A stretch of 64,000 nt of DNA from Rhodospirillales bacterium (GCA_017640505.1 JAEPQO010000001.1:1690625-1754624), one strand, 5' to 3'; shown: positions 1-9,731, counted from the first letter of the stretch. Notes: generated by a model from the letters alone, not told the origin. Translations and numbers: made by a program.

Positions 1-2
1 CC

Positions 3-449
3 TTTGAACGGGTTATCGGCTTTGAGCCGGATCCGAAGACGTATGAACAATTAAAGGAAAACTTCCGCACGGATGATCGGGTCGAGTGCGTGAACAAGGG
101 GTTGTACAACTGCTCCGGAACAATGCGGTTCGTCAATGATGCCAGCCGTGGCGCCATTCTGATTGACGACGGGGGACTAGAGGTCGAAGTGACATCACTC
201 GACGATTACCTCAATGGCGACCGAGTGACGTACATAAAGATGAATATCGAGGGGGCTGAATTGGCTGCGCTGGAAGGTGCGCGGCAGTCGATCGAGAAAT
301 GGGCGCCGAAATTGGCAATATCCGGGTATCATCGTCCTTCTGACCTGTGGCGGGTGCCGCAACTTATCAAGCAAATATGGCCCGGCTACGAATTAGCACT
401 GCGACAACAAGATGCAGGCGTTATTGAAACCGTCGTTTATGCGCATTGA
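3..449 (+). CDS. FkbM-family methyltransferase, 3' fragment
   Basis: The frame is open from the left edge, so the start lies outside the window and about 148 residues are visible. The first visible residues read FERVIGFEPDP, then a Leu/Asn helix, the usual SAM-binding core of FkbM methyltransferases. The later YIKMNIEGAELAALEGA segment matches the family motif K-M/I-D/N-I-E-G-A-E. The family O-methylates sugars or natural products; beside glycosyltransferases and a polysaccharide exporter a sugar O-methyltransferase role is the natural inference, but the substrate cannot be read. The gene is complete at its 3' end (TGA at 447-449). The next gene starts 57 bases downstream on the same strand. 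Confidence 0.85.
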   Translation, partial: FERVIGFEPDPKTYEQLKENFRTDDRVECVNKGLYNCSGTMRFVNDASRGAILIDDGGLEVEVTSLDDYLNGDRVTYIKMNIEGAELAALEGARQSIEKWAPKLAISGYHRPSDLWRVPQLIKQIWPGYELALRQQDAGVIETVVYAH

Positions 450-506
450 GAACGAGCCACAGAGGCTTTTTTCTCAATCGTCACGTATAGTCTTGAAATT
501 AGAATA

Positions 507-1625
507 GTGAGTAGGATTCTGGCATCTGTTTTCCGGTATTTGGCCATAATTCTTGGCTCAATTACGGTCGGATATGCTTGTTATCTCGTATACGACTTGA
601 ACGTCCAGCCGCTACGAGATGACTTCAAGTACGACTCCATTGATATCGACAACCCACGTTTCATCGCCAACGATCAAAGCGGTTACGAAAACCGCCCAAA
701 TATCATGATGGAGTTGGTTTCTACGGCCAGTATTGACGGTGAGACCTTCAACATACGGACACCGGTCCGACATGCCGGTGATGGCGCCCGTATCCCGATG
801 AGCGGGCCGCTCGACGCCGCGAGTGAAGTTAAAGTCGTCGCAGTCGGTGGTTCGCAGACGTGGGGGCAGGGGGTTAAGGCCGAGCAGACATTTTCATCCG
901 TTTTTGCATCCCATCTCAGTATACCCAACCGCAATTATGGCGTGTCTGGGAGTGGTGGCGCGAGTTCATATTTTATTTTGAAACAGAAACTTGCAAAAAT
1001 TTCACCGAAATATGTGCTGTACGGTTTTTGGGAAGATCACATGAACCGTAACTTAAGGTACTGCGCGAATAATAAGTTTCCCGTTTGCTCACCCCTCGCC
1101 TATGTATCCGGTACGCGCGAAAATGATTTCGTCCTGAACCCAGCCAAGAACTCGCAAGTACTTATTGAAGATCTTGGGGATTTTTTCAGGGATATGCAGC
1201 GTCGGCCATCTCTCATCGGCCTGCCAAAGGATATGTATTGGACGCACCGGCGCCTTCTGCGGCAATTGGATGAGGCGATCAATCCGCTCGCGTACGACAA
1301 AGCGCCGGTTGAGCGAAAAATAGCGGCATCTCAGTTCGTATTGAAGAACATGGCCGAGCTGACCCGTAAGGCAGGTGCCAGTTTAATCGTTGTTTACATT
1401 CCACTTTATTTTTCCGACACCATCGAGGCGGCGAATTCTGTATTCTTGAAAACCGCGAAGGAAAATAAGTTTGTGTTTGTCGACACAACGGAGGTCCTTC
1501 GGGATATGAAAGAAAAAAACGTTCCCGTCTTTATCGAAGGGGATGGGCACCTATCGGTTTCAGCCCATCGTGCAATTGCCAAAGAAATACTCTCACGGGT
1601 AGGAAGATCGGGGTCGGGCCGATGA
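507..1625 (+). CDS. Membrane-anchored SGNH/GDSL-type hydrolase
   Basis: The 372-residue protein starts at GTG 507. Residues about 7-28 form one hydrophobic N-terminal segment (signal anchor), placing the rest in the periplasm. The nucleophile motif appears as VAVGGSQTWG (Ser about 116, a GGS form of GDS). The C-terminal catalytic Asp-His block is seen as GDGHLSVSAH near residue 350. Such proteins in polysaccharide loci usually add or remove acyl groups on sugars; that role is inferred from context. It overlaps the next gene by four bases (ATGA at 1622-1625), so the two are probably translationally coupled. Confidence 0.75.
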   Translation: MSRILASVFRYLAIILGSITVGYACYLVYDLNVQPLRDDFKYDSIDIDNPRFIANDQSGYENRPNIMMELVSTASIDGETFNIRTPVRHAGDGARIPMSGPLDAASEVKVVAVGGSQTWGQGVKAEQTFSSVFASHLSIPNRNYGVSGSGGASSYFILKQKLAKISPKYVLYGFWEDHMNRNLRYCANNKFPVCSPLAYVSGTRENDFVLNPAKNSQVLIEDLGDFFRDMQRRPSLIGLPKDMYWTHRRLLRQLDEAINPLAYDKAPVERKIAASQFVLKNMAELTRKAGASLIVVYIPLYFSDTIEAANSVFLKTAKENKFVFVDTTEVLRDMKEKNVPVFIEGDGHLSVSAHRAIAKEILSRVGRSGSGR

Positions 1626-2977
1626 TCGAGAACAAACCCTTTTATCTACTGGTTGTGTTCTGGGGGGAACAGCACCGGCGTCTATTCTTGGATTTGGCGC
1701 TGTCGTCACTGTTGGCGGATCAGAATATACCGGCCCTTAACAATTCGGTTCGCAAAAACCGACTTTTGATCGCTACGACCAAAGAGGATTGGGACGCTCT
1801 GAAAGGTGATCCGATTTTCCGGAAAGCGGAACGTGTAATCACGCCTGAATTCATCGAGCTCCTCTATCAGAATGATGCCGATAACAAGATGCTCAAGATG
1901 TCGGCGGGGCACAAAGCTCTGACTGATCGGGCGTTTCGCGACGATGCTTGGGGCGTCCATCTTTGCCCGGATGTGATTTACTCGAATGGTTCGATGAAAT
2001 CCGTTCGCGTACAGGCGGAACTGGGTGCGCATGTCGTACTGACGGCCGCGGTTCGATTTGAATATGAAGGCGTTATAGCAACGCTTAAATCTCGCGGACT
2101 GGAAGGAATGTGCCCGTTAAGCCTCAGCGGACGCGAAGCCGTTGATATTGCCTTAAAGCATCCGCATGGAGAATTTAAAGCTGCCAGTTGGGATAGCCCG
2201 TTTTTTTGGGAGTTTCCGGTTTACACCTCTTGGACGGTACCCGGTGAAAATGGGGTTGTTCAGCACACATATAGTTGGTCGCCTATTTTGTTGGACTACG
2301 CGGCATTGACCGATCACTCGGATGATATTTTCGATAAATGGACGCTCGACGGCGATTACGTTTACCAAAATTTCCCGGAACTAACGTCGGAACTTCATGT
2401 GGTCACGGACTCCGATGAGGTGTTTCTATTGCCCGTAACGCCGGCTGCTGAGGCGTGCCCGCCACAAGACCCGCATTGGAGCAAGAGACTTCCGGGATTT
2501 CGAACTTGGACGCGCGCACATTTCATAAACATGGTGCATAACCACGATGTCATGGACCCGTTGAAGAGGCGAATTTTCTTCAAGCCCGTTAGGTGGCATG
2601 CAGAACCGATCAATAGAAATTGGGAAGCTGTTGAGGCTCGCGTTCGTCATTTCCTACTCAAATATATCCAGTCGGAAGAAGCGGACCAAGAGCGCCGAAA
2701 AGATATGTTGATCGAGAATCCAGCAATGACTGACGAACAAGCAACATATAACGCCCGAATTCGACATCGAATTATCGGCGCGCGGCTCACGCTTGGATGG
2801 ATCATGCGGATGTTGCCGGTTTGGATGGTCTATGCACTTTATTATGGGCCCAAGTACGGGCTGTCGCTGAGCCGTGACTACCTTCGTGTGATCGGGCTTG
2901 CGCTCAGCGGAGATAGGACGGAGTGGGAGCGTATTCAAAAACGCATTAGATGGCTTATTGCCCGCGCCGGGCTGTGA
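1622..2977 (+). CDS. Uncharacterised protein of polysaccharide locus, glycosyltransferase-like
   Basis: A 451-residue protein that I do not recognise as a named family. The N-terminus (FYLLVVFWGEQHRRLF, then LLIATTKEDWDAL) has the beta-strand/helix rhythm of a GT-A-like nucleotide-sugar domain. WGVHLCPDVIYSNGSM near residue 115 could be an acidic metal site, but no clear DXD is present. The C-terminus has a hydrophobic stretch (ILLWIMRMLP-type region near residue 390) and a basic tail. It is coupled by an ATGA overlap to the SGNH gene upstream, so a role in the same glycan modification is likely. The glycosyltransferase idea is weak. Confidence 0.6.
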   Translation: MIENKPFYLLVVFWGEQHRRLFLDLALSSLLADQNIPALNNSVRKNRLLIATTKEDWDALKGDPIFRKAERVITPEFIELLYQNDADNKMLKMSAGHKALTDRAFRDDAWGVHLCPDVIYSNGSMKSVRVQAELGAHVVLTAAVRFEYEGVIATLKSRGLEGMCPLSLSGREAVDIALKHPHGEFKAASWDSPFFWEFPVYTSWTVPGENGVVQHTYSWSPILLDYAALTDHSDDIFDKWTLDGDYVYQNFPELTSELHVVTDSDEVFLLPVTPAAEACPPQDPHWSKRLPGFRTWTRAHFINMVHNHDVMDPLKRRIFFKPVRWHAEPINRNWEAVEARVRHFLLKYIQSEEADQERRKDMLIENPAMTDEQATYNARIRHRIIGARLTLGWIMRMLPVWMVYALYYGPKYGLSLSRDYLRVIGLALSGDRTEWERIQKRIRWLIARAGL

Positions 2978-2989
2978 AAAATTAGGTGA

Positions 2990-3766
2990 TTATCTAGCGC
3001 AATATAGAGCGCAACCGGGGCACTTACCTACTTTGCGCAGAACTTCTTGGCATTGGTCCGATCCGAGCAACGAGTCCATTTTGAAATTATGTTCTTTCAA
3101 GTCACCCATTATCAAATGGGGAACGTTGCCGACGGCCGAGAGGCGACAAGCTTCAACGATTCCGTTTGATCGGATAATCGCTGACTGGACCCCGGCGAGA
3201 CATCGCGGCACTTCCTTTAGTAAATTGCGCACGCCGTATCCCTCGACGCCGCCGTTGATAATCTCCACTTGTATGTTTTTTTCCAGCAACTCCCCGGCCA
3301 CGACATGAGGATACGTCTCGGTGCCGAGTCCAAAAGTAACGGAGTCTCCCAACATCAAAACTCGCGGAAACTTCTCCAGGTCCCTCAGAGCCTCCCCCCG
3401 AAACCCGCTCTGGTTGACGGTTATCCCACTTACGCTTCTTCCCGTTTCATTTTGATCCGCGCTAAAAGCTTGCGCACCGAGTTCCTTTCCTTGCGCCTTT
3501 TTAAGTTCTGCCACGGCCGAACGGTCGGCGCTATACCCAGGCCTCAACACCCAATGAAATGCGTCTCCAGGGACTGCCATTTCATAAGGATCCAGCCTAT
3601 TGCTCAAATTTAAAAGGTCGCCAACATGAAAGAAATTAGCTATGTCTTCGCGTGTCTGGTAAATGACCTGAGAGAAGAGTTCCAACGTCGCAAAAATTAT
3701 CACCACAGTAAAAACCAGCGCAGATAATCTCAGTTTCAGGGTGGTGGGCTTTTTGTTAGAGGTCAT
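2990..3766 (-). CDS. Chimeric ORF: SGNH hydrolase N-half fused to radical SAM C-terminus
   Basis: Two unrelated halves sit in one frame. The start is placed at ATG 3766 (an in-frame ATG lies at 3784). Codons from 3766 down to 3203 encode a signal anchor (ALVFTVVIIFATLELFSQVI), the nucleophile block VLMLGDSVTFG and block III NGGVEGYG of an SGNH hydrolase. The frame should then continue to a GWND motif and a C-terminal Asp-His block. Instead, from 3202 to 2990 it reads CLAGVQSAIIRSNGIVEAC and ends GKCPGCALYCAR, a Cys-rich tail typical of radical SAM/SPASM-like proteins. The missing SGNH half is found in frame at 13401-14024 on the other strand. The product is probably non-functional as a hydrolase. 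Confidence 0.85.
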   Translation of the reverse strand: MTSNKKPTTLKLRLSALVFTVVIIFATLELFSQVIYQTREDIANFFHVGDLLNLSNRLDPYEMAVPGDAFHWVLRPGYSADRSAVAELKKAQGKELGAQAFSADQNETGRSVSGITVNQSGFRGEALRDLEKFPRVLMLGDSVTFGLGTETYPHVVAGELLEKNIQVEIINGGVEGYGVRNLLKEVPRCLAGVQSAIIRSNGIVEACRLSAVGNVPHLIMGDLKEHNFKMDSLLGSDQCQEVLRKVGKCPGCALYCAR

Positions 3767-4056
3767 TTTTCTCACAGAACACATAGTAGACGATACGTGG
3801 CGGCACGGCAGGACTTAGTGCCGTCAAAAGCGTGAAATTAGTTAGATCATTACGGCCAATAAAACTAGGTTTGAACTGCACATCCACTCGTTCAGATACT
3901 CAAAATATCAATTTAAAAAATCAATTCTGTGCACTTATCGAGGAATCAGCGTTTGAAATGTCGGATTCGAAGTTCAAAATGGTGGATGCATGCCTACTGA
4001 TCGAATTTCGCGCTGGACGCATCCGTGCATCTTAACTGAAAGGTCTGGTTTAGGCT

Positions 4057-5016
4057 GTGGCGCTTCTATCCGTAATTATGCCGATATACAATCATGGGCA
4101 TCTCTTAAATCGTGCCGTGACTGCAATTGTTGCGCAAAGCTTGAGACCGGATGAATTGTTTCTCATCGATGACGGGTCAACGGATGAAACGGCGGAGATA
4201 ATCAAAGATCTGGCCGATCTATATTCGTTCATCACGCCAATTTTTTTAGCTGAAAATATCGGTGCCGAAGCGGCCATAAAACATGTGTGGGATCAAGTCA
4301 CCGGTGAGTATATCTACTTCGCGGCGGCTGACGACGTCGTCTGCGGGGATTTTTTTTCAACATCAACGTCCTTGCTTGAAAACCACCCGGAAATCTCTTT
4401 TTGCACCGCGCTTACGGATGAAATAACAGAGACAATTCCGCCACTATCGTCGCCATCGCCGAAAATAATCACGCCGCAACAAGCCGCAGAAATGATCTGC
4501 CAGCACGGCACATGGTTTCGTTGCAACACGGCTATTTACCGGACGAAGCCGCTCAAAAGCCTTGGTGGAATCGATCCCGATCTCGGTCCGTTCGGCGATG
4601 GTTTTATATGCATGCATCTTGCCGTCAAAACAGGATGCGCCTTTGTCCCCGAGGTCTATTGTAAGGTGAATGTCGACCACGCGAGCACGTCGCGGGTATT
4701 TAATGAAAATCCGATGGCTCTCGTAGCAATTTTTAGAAAAGCCGAAAATAAAATGATCGACGAACTGCGTTCGGTTTTCCCGGCGGATGTGATCGACGCC
4801 TGGGGGCGTCAATGGCGACTGACTCTCGCTAAAAGGTTGCTTCAAACTACGGCCAAGGACTGGGACGGTTGCTCCCGCGTTCTGATACCGCCCTTGAACC
4901 AGCTTGATATCTATGTTTTGCGACTGTTGGCGCAGATCTCGAAGCGTGCAAGCAACGCCTACCTGCTTCTAAGACTTATTCCGTCCCAATTTTTTCAAAG
5001 AGTTTTTCGGCACTAA
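4057..5016 (+). CDS. Glycosyltransferase family 2
   Basis: A 319-residue GT-A enzyme starting at GTG 4057. The N-terminal signature LLSVIMPIYNHGHLL is followed by FLIDDGSTDETAEII (the nucleotide-binding D-D-G-S motif). The metal-binding region reads YIYFAAADDVV around residue 90. No membrane segments are obvious, so it should act at the cytoplasmic face, moving a sugar from a nucleotide donor onto a lipid-linked or protein acceptor. It lies inside the putative inverted segment, divergent from the chimeric SGNH gene with about 290 bases of AT-rich DNA between. The donor sugar cannot be told. Confidence 0.88.
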   Translation: MALLSVIMPIYNHGHLLNRAVTAIVAQSLRPDELFLIDDGSTDETAEIIKDLADLYSFITPIFLAENIGAEAAIKHVWDQVTGEYIYFAAADDVVCGDFFSTSTSLLENHPEISFCTALTDEITETIPPLSSPSPKIITPQQAAEMICQHGTWFRCNTAIYRTKPLKSLGGIDPDLGPFGDGFICMHLAVKTGCAFVPEVYCKVNVDHASTSRVFNENPMALVAIFRKAENKMIDELRSVFPADVIDAWGRQWRLTLAKRLLQTTAKDWDGCSRVLIPPLNQLDIYVLRLLAQISKRASNAYLLLRLIPSQFFQRVFRH

Positions 5017-5097
5017 CCGAAATCAATCCTTCCGACATTGACACCGCTCGCAACTGATTTTTTTTAACGTTATCGGCAAAACTGTTAGTCGAGACGC

Positions 5098-6435
5098 TCA
5101 GTTAGTATTTACATATGTGTGCATGTACGTGTAGCAGTCCGGATTGTGCAAATTTAGCGGTGGTTTAGTGCAAAATATATTCATCAACGCTTCTTCTCCA
5201 TTGGCATAGGTGAATTTATGAAATGCGCCTGTCAACGGTAAGTGAAACGGCGGAGTGACGCCATCGTAGCCCGATCGTGTTAAAGCGTCCATCAAGTACA
5301 AATCGGATCGGTACATGCGGGACTCTATGTAGCTGTCGATCACGTAGTCGACCATCTTCCGAAATTCTTCTGGAACATTCGACAACTTGTGCGTCGAATT
5401 TCGAATATTTCGGGTGATAGGCTTACCTTCGCCGACGACCTCGTCAAAATGTTTGGTTGTATACTGAGAATAATCATGTTCCTCGCCCATGATCTGCCGA
5501 GTAATAACCTTTGCCATGGCCCGGGAATAGAACTCTCCTCCCCGGTCTGAATAATGATAATCGTGAGGGATGTTAAACCAGGTTTGTGCTGCAACTATTG
5601 GATCTGGCAGATCGAGATGTTCCCGCATATCGAAGATGTCGATCTCCGGCACAAGCGCTTTTAGTTGGTTTGTCTTGGCCAGTATTTTATCCATGTCTTC
5701 AATATGGGGTCGATCCGGCATTACCGTTGCGAAGGTTTTGACCTCATCATTCAATTTTCTCAAATGCTCGGCTGCGTATTGCACCATTTCGTCAGGGTCC
5801 GTCATTTGCGGCCCTACCTTACGAGGAAAATCCAACTCCAGATAATTAACAACATTCAAATCTGGAGAAAAATGCCGACCCGTCTGATCGTATTCCCTCC
5901 AGAAGGTTTGAAACCCTCCACCTACCCAACCATGGTTGAGTACACGAACACGTTTGACCTTTAGAAAGTCCAAGAACTCGTGGTTCTTGTTCAGAAGTTG
6001 CTCAAGCGTATCAACCCATTGGTATGTGGCCGTAACGGTGCCCGTGAAGGACTCGCCAAGCATTGCAATGCGATATTCCGGTGTATCGGGGTCCCTTTCA
6101 AAGCTGTAATCACTCTCCGACAGAAGACCTGCATTGTTTGTGCGCACAGAGAAATTCCGAACACCAACATCTTCATTCAATGAAATAACTGAAATATCGA
6201 TCTTTGTATTTGTTCGAAACAATCCATATGGGTGGGATGAGACTTCGCGCTTGAAAGTCTTATCGATTACAGAGCTAGCTGGATCAAGAGTATGGTTCTG
6301 TATCCAAATTTTCGCGCTTTCAAAGTGCCTCTCTACCTTGAAAGGCATGGCTAGCCGAGCGTATAACTCGTAACCCGCTGCTCCACATATTACGCATACG
6401 ATCAATACCAGCCCGTATGCGCTCAAAATTTTCAT
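5098..6435 (-). CDS. SGNH-type hydrolase, paralogue 1 of 3, with C-terminal Cys motif
   Basis: A 445-residue protein with a signal anchor at residues about 5-25. Before the nucleophile it has the shared segment VRTNNAGLLSESDYSFERD. The nucleophile block is AMLGESFTG (Ser about 129, Glu replacing Asp of GDS). A WVGGGFQTFW block and WFNIPHDYHYSDRGG (catalytic Asp/His region) follow. After the SGNH core comes an extra domain of about 130 residues ending in FCTKPPLNLHNPDCY, with a Cys-x11-Cys-Tyr pattern that recurs in the two neighbouring paralogues. Likely an envelope esterase or acyltransferase on the polysaccharide; the substrate is unknown. Confidence 0.75.
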   Translation of the reverse strand: MKILSAYGLVLIVCVICGAAGYELYARLAMPFKVERHFESAKIWIQNHTLDPASSVIDKTFKREVSSHPYGLFRTNTKIDISVISLNEDVGVRNFSVRTNNAGLLSESDYSFERDPDTPEYRIAMLGESFTGTVTATYQWVDTLEQLLNKNHEFLDFLKVKRVRVLNHGWVGGGFQTFWREYDQTGRHFSPDLNVVNYLELDFPRKVGPQMTDPDEMVQYAAEHLRKLNDEVKTFATVMPDRPHIEDMDKILAKTNQLKALVPEIDIFDMREHLDLPDPIVAAQTWFNIPHDYHYSDRGGEFYSRAMAKVITRQIMGEEHDYSQYTTKHFDEVVGEGKPITRNIRNSTHKLSNVPEEFRKMVDYVIDSYIESRMYRSDLYLMDALTRSGYDGVTPPFHLPLTGAFHKFTYANGEEALMNIFCTKPPLNLHNPDCYTYMHTYVNTN

Positions 6436-6598
6436 TCTCTAACTCCTACAAATCTCCGCCGCTTTCAAAAATAAACCTCAAAGAACAAATGTATCGAAAA
6501 CACCGTAGGCCATGCAGCGGGACGCACACCTATTAAGACTTGCCTGACTGGCATGTAGCATATTCAGGGTATTTGATGTGATTTCTGGAATGCTTCGA

Positions 6599-8023
6599 TC
6601 AATTTACTGCAAGTTCCGAAATATCATCATCGGCATTTCCAACATATATGATGTAGCCGTGATAGCATGATGGAGAGCTTAGCTTGTATCCTTTTCGATC
6701 GCCCTTGATACAAGTCATCTGAAGAAAGCCTTTCTGCGCGGGTATCGTCCCGAGATCCAGTTCATGAAAAGCCCTCTCCAACTCTGCGTTGGGGGGGATA
6801 TTCGTATACAGAATATCCTCCCCAAGTAGCTTCTTGATCCCGTACAGTTCCCAATTCAGTTCTTTCCCTTTGATATACTCCTGCGTAATCGCATTCCGCA
6901 AAGCCTGCATATCCTTAATTTTAAATGTCCAGCCGCCGACCTTTAATTCTTCCGCACCATAGAGTCCTAGCACGCTCTCATATAGATCGAATCTCTCTTG
7001 CTCGACCGCCAAAACGCCGGGAAAAACAAGCTCCACGCCGAATTCTCTCTCCGCGATGAGACGCGCCATTTCGCGAGCGTATATTGTGCCTCCACGGACA
7101 GACATGTGGCCGTCCCATGGCAGGTTGTACCAGGACTTCAGACTCTCTTTATCCCACTGCTGCCAAGGCAACTGCTCTCGCATGAAATAAAATTCATTTA
7201 TGTCGGTTAGTTCCTTCAGACGTTTCGACAACGTGTACGGATAAATATCCGGATGCATATCTTGATAAAGCGGCATCACGGTTACGATGAAACGTACGTC
7301 TTCATTCTTCAGCTTATCCACATGCTCCACGGCTTGTGCCAGCATCCTGTCAATATCGCGTAACTGCCCCATTGCAGCGGACGTATTCGTTCTCGGAAAG
7401 TCCGAGCGGATGTAGTTCAAAATAACGGTGTCGGGGTCGAACTTTCTTCCGACTTGATCGTAAAGCCGCCAGAAACTGGGGAAGCCCGCGCCTGGGATGC
7501 CCACATTATAAATCTTGACGATTTTATCGGTTCCCAACTGCGGGTGGATTTCCGGGTCGTTGAGGATGTCTTCGACCAAATCGACCCAGTGCCGATTTGC
7601 GGTGGTCCCACCGGTCATCGAGTCGCCAAGCATGACGATACGGTGTTCCGGCGTACTTGCAGACCGCTCAATGGTGTAGCTTTTGTCCGACAATAAACCG
7701 ACATTGTTTGTCGACGCGGAAGCGTAAAATACGACTTTGCCATCTCGATCAACGAATAACGTATCGATGTTGGTATTGATTTTCAGCGGCCCAACATCAC
7801 TGTTTTTGCGCGTTTTATCCCATCCGAAATACTTTTCCATCGGGCTTAAGCGAACACCCAAGTTTAACGGTTCATTTCGGAAAAAAATCGGCGTGGCATT
7901 GGCTTCATAATGCTCGCGGAGATCAGATCGAACCTTATACTCGAACATTCCATAGCCGCCGACCACCGCCAACAACGATAAAAAAAGTGCGACTACGATA
8001 TTATAAAAATTCTTGTTTCTCAT
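6599..8023 (-). CDS. SGNH-type hydrolase, paralogue 2 of 3, with C-terminal Cys motif
   Basis: A 474-residue paralogue of the flanking genes. A hydrophobic anchor lies at residues about 8-25. The pre-catalytic segment reads STNNVGLLSDKSYTIER. The nucleophile block VMLGDSMTGGTT (Ser about 135) is the classical GDS form, followed by VGIPGAGFPSFWRLYDQ and WYNLPWDGHMSVRGG. The C-terminal extension ends with TCIKGDRKGYKLSSPSCYH, a Cys-x14-Cys-Tyr variant of the paralogue motif. It is transcribed in the same direction as paralogue 1, with 163 bases between them. A role in polysaccharide decoration is inferred from the locus. Confidence 0.75.
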   Translation of the reverse strand: MRNKNFYNIVVALFLSLLAVVGGYGMFEYKVRSDLREHYEANATPIFFRNEPLNLGVRLSPMEKYFGWDKTRKNSDVGPLKINTNIDTLFVDRDGKVVFYASASTNNVGLLSDKSYTIERSASTPEHRIVMLGDSMTGGTTANRHWVDLVEDILNDPEIHPQLGTDKIVKIYNVGIPGAGFPSFWRLYDQVGRKFDPDTVILNYIRSDFPRTNTSAAMGQLRDIDRMLAQAVEHVDKLKNEDVRFIVTVMPLYQDMHPDIYPYTLSKRLKELTDINEFYFMREQLPWQQWDKESLKSWYNLPWDGHMSVRGGTIYAREMARLIAEREFGVELVFPGVLAVEQERFDLYESVLGLYGAEELKVGGWTFKIKDMQALRNAITQEYIKGKELNWELYGIKKLLGEDILYTNIPPNAELERAFHELDLGTIPAQKGFLQMTCIKGDRKGYKLSSPSCYHGYIIYVGNADDDISELAVN

Positions 8024-8370
8024 TTCGGCTCCTCAGGATTTGCCGATGAATTTAAAGGCTTTGATATGACCACCGTCCTATTTACATATCGTCGGCATTG
8101 ATGCCTGCAAAACATAATTTCATTCCGATTGAGTCATTTCTGTCGCGCATCCTCTACGATTTAAAAAACCGATAGATTGATGCATGAGCATCGAACAATC
8201 ACTCCCCGCATTGGCAAACCACGCTCTCTCTCCGCCGGCGGCCACCGCTCGCTTGAATGACCAAAGGTCCATGCATTACCATCCAGCCTGACCACTGGCG
8301 TCAGGTTCATGCGCCCTTCAACCATCCTTTTGTTATGCATAGCGGCAATTGATCAAGGGTTTAATTTTAC
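8024..8370. other. Intergenic region between divergent SGNH paralogues
   Basis: 347 bases without a convincing gene, between two divergently transcribed paralogues, so it should carry promoters for both. A short hairpin (cctgac at 8287-8292 with gtcagg at 8300-8305) is the only structure I notice. No confident -10/-35 pair can be named. Confidence 0.5.
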
Positions 8371-9705
8371 ATGCTTAGCAAGTTTAAGATTTATTCGATC
8401 ATCACCGTTCTGTCGGTGGTCGCGGGCTTAATTAGTTATGAAATTTATTTTCGGATTGATCTAGCTCTTCAGCTATCCAATAGAACGGACACGTCATTCT
8501 TATGGCTCCAGAATAAGAACATCACGCCAACCAGAGTGGATGAAGTCTTCGGCCTTAGCTACAAGATGCATGAGAGGGGTCTGTTCAAGGTCGATGAAAC
8601 CATTGAGATTTCGGTCGTAAAAGATCAGACGGATCATCGAAATTTCTCGATAAGAACGAACAACGTCGGGCTTTTCTCAGATCTCGATTACACGTTTGAG
8701 CGTGATCCGGAGAACCCTGAATACAGGATCGTCGTGGTTGGCGACTCCTTCACCGCACCGACAACGTCGACCTATCAATGGGTGGATACAGTTCAGGAAA
8801 TCCTGAACCAATCCAGCGAACTCCGGGAAGCGGTCGGCGGCAAAACATTCAGGCTTTATAACGTCGGCATTATCGGTGCGGGTTTCAATTCGTTCTTGAG
8901 GACATTTAGAACATCGGGTCAACACTTCGATCCGGATTTGACCGTCGTGAATTTTATCGAGATCGATTTCGAGCGCACTGGCAAGGAAGTTCTCATGACG
9001 ATCCCCGATAAGGTGGAGAATGCGGCGAACTATATGGAACAAATCTATGCGCTGACCGACAATGTCCTGCTGACGCTTCTGCCGACTTACAACGATATCA
9101 TTCCTAAGCCGGTCGATTACGAGCTCACCAAAGCGTTTGCCGCGAAATCGCCGCGGTATTCGACTGTCATTATGCGCGATCTCATGCCGATTGATCGCGG
9201 CCAGGAAGAGGTCACGTCGTGGTATAACATTCCATACGACGCACATCTCTCCGATCGCGGTGGCGAGATTTTCGCGCGGGCATTCGCGCAAGTTATTGCG
9301 AATAGAATTACCGGCGAGACTTACGATTTCTCCAATGTCGAAACCAAATATTCCCGCTTCGTCTTAGGCCCCGGCAAACCGAATACACGTCCGGTCGAGA
9401 CGGGCCTAGGATTCATTTCCAAAAGCCAAGAGAAAATTGACCGTATACGTTCTTACATCAAGAGAAATGAGTTTTGGACGAAAGTGTTTCGCCTGGAGCC
9501 ATACATATGGTCGACCCTGCAAGATGTGCCCATCGACGGGATTAACATCCCCTATCGAAAAAAGATCACATCAGGGTTCGTCGAAGTACCTTATGGCGAT
9601 GGCAAGAAAGACGTCGCGTTTCTCTTTTTATCGTGCACCGAAATGCCGATGAAAATCGATAACCCTAACTGCTATCATCATCACCACTTGTTCATCCCGC
9701 ATTAA
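8371..9705 (+). CDS. SGNH-type hydrolase, paralogue 3 of 3, with C-terminal Cys motif
   Basis: A 444-residue protein closest in layout to paralogue 1. A signal anchor lies at residues about 7-25. It has FSIRTNNVGLFSDLDYTFERD before VVVGDSFTAPTTSTYQWVD (Ser about 126), then VGIIGAGFNSFLRTF and WYNIPYDAHLSDRGGEIFAR for the Asp/His region. The C-terminal extension ends SCTEMPMKIDNPNCYHHHH, the same Cys-x11-Cys-Tyr pattern as paralogue 1. It is on the opposite strand from the other two and convergent with the ABC exporter genes. Three divergent copies in tandem suggest different positional specificities on one glycan; that is inference. Confidence 0.75.
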   Translation: MLSKFKIYSIITVLSVVAGLISYEIYFRIDLALQLSNRTDTSFLWLQNKNITPTRVDEVFGLSYKMHERGLFKVDETIEISVVKDQTDHRNFSIRTNNVGLFSDLDYTFERDPENPEYRIVVVGDSFTAPTTSTYQWVDTVQEILNQSSELREAVGGKTFRLYNVGIIGAGFNSFLRTFRTSGQHFDPDLTVVNFIEIDFERTGKEVLMTIPDKVENAANYMEQIYALTDNVLLTLLPTYNDIIPKPVDYELTKAFAAKSPRYSTVIMRDLMPIDRGQEEVTSWYNIPYDAHLSDRGGEIFARAFAQVIANRITGETYDFSNVETKYSRFVLGPGKPNTRPVETGLGFISKSQEKIDRIRSYIKRNEFWTKVFRLEPYIWSTLQDVPIDGINIPYRKKITSGFVEVPYGDGKKDVAFLFLSCTEMPMKIDNPNCYHHHHLFIPH

Positions 9706-9731
9706 GTCAAGAACCTGGCACCGCCGCAGCG

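Noticed and set aside
3832-4035. A 67-codon frame between the chimeric gene and the GT2 gene
   Set aside because: No ribosome site, no recognisable pattern, and it lies in a likely divergent promoter region.
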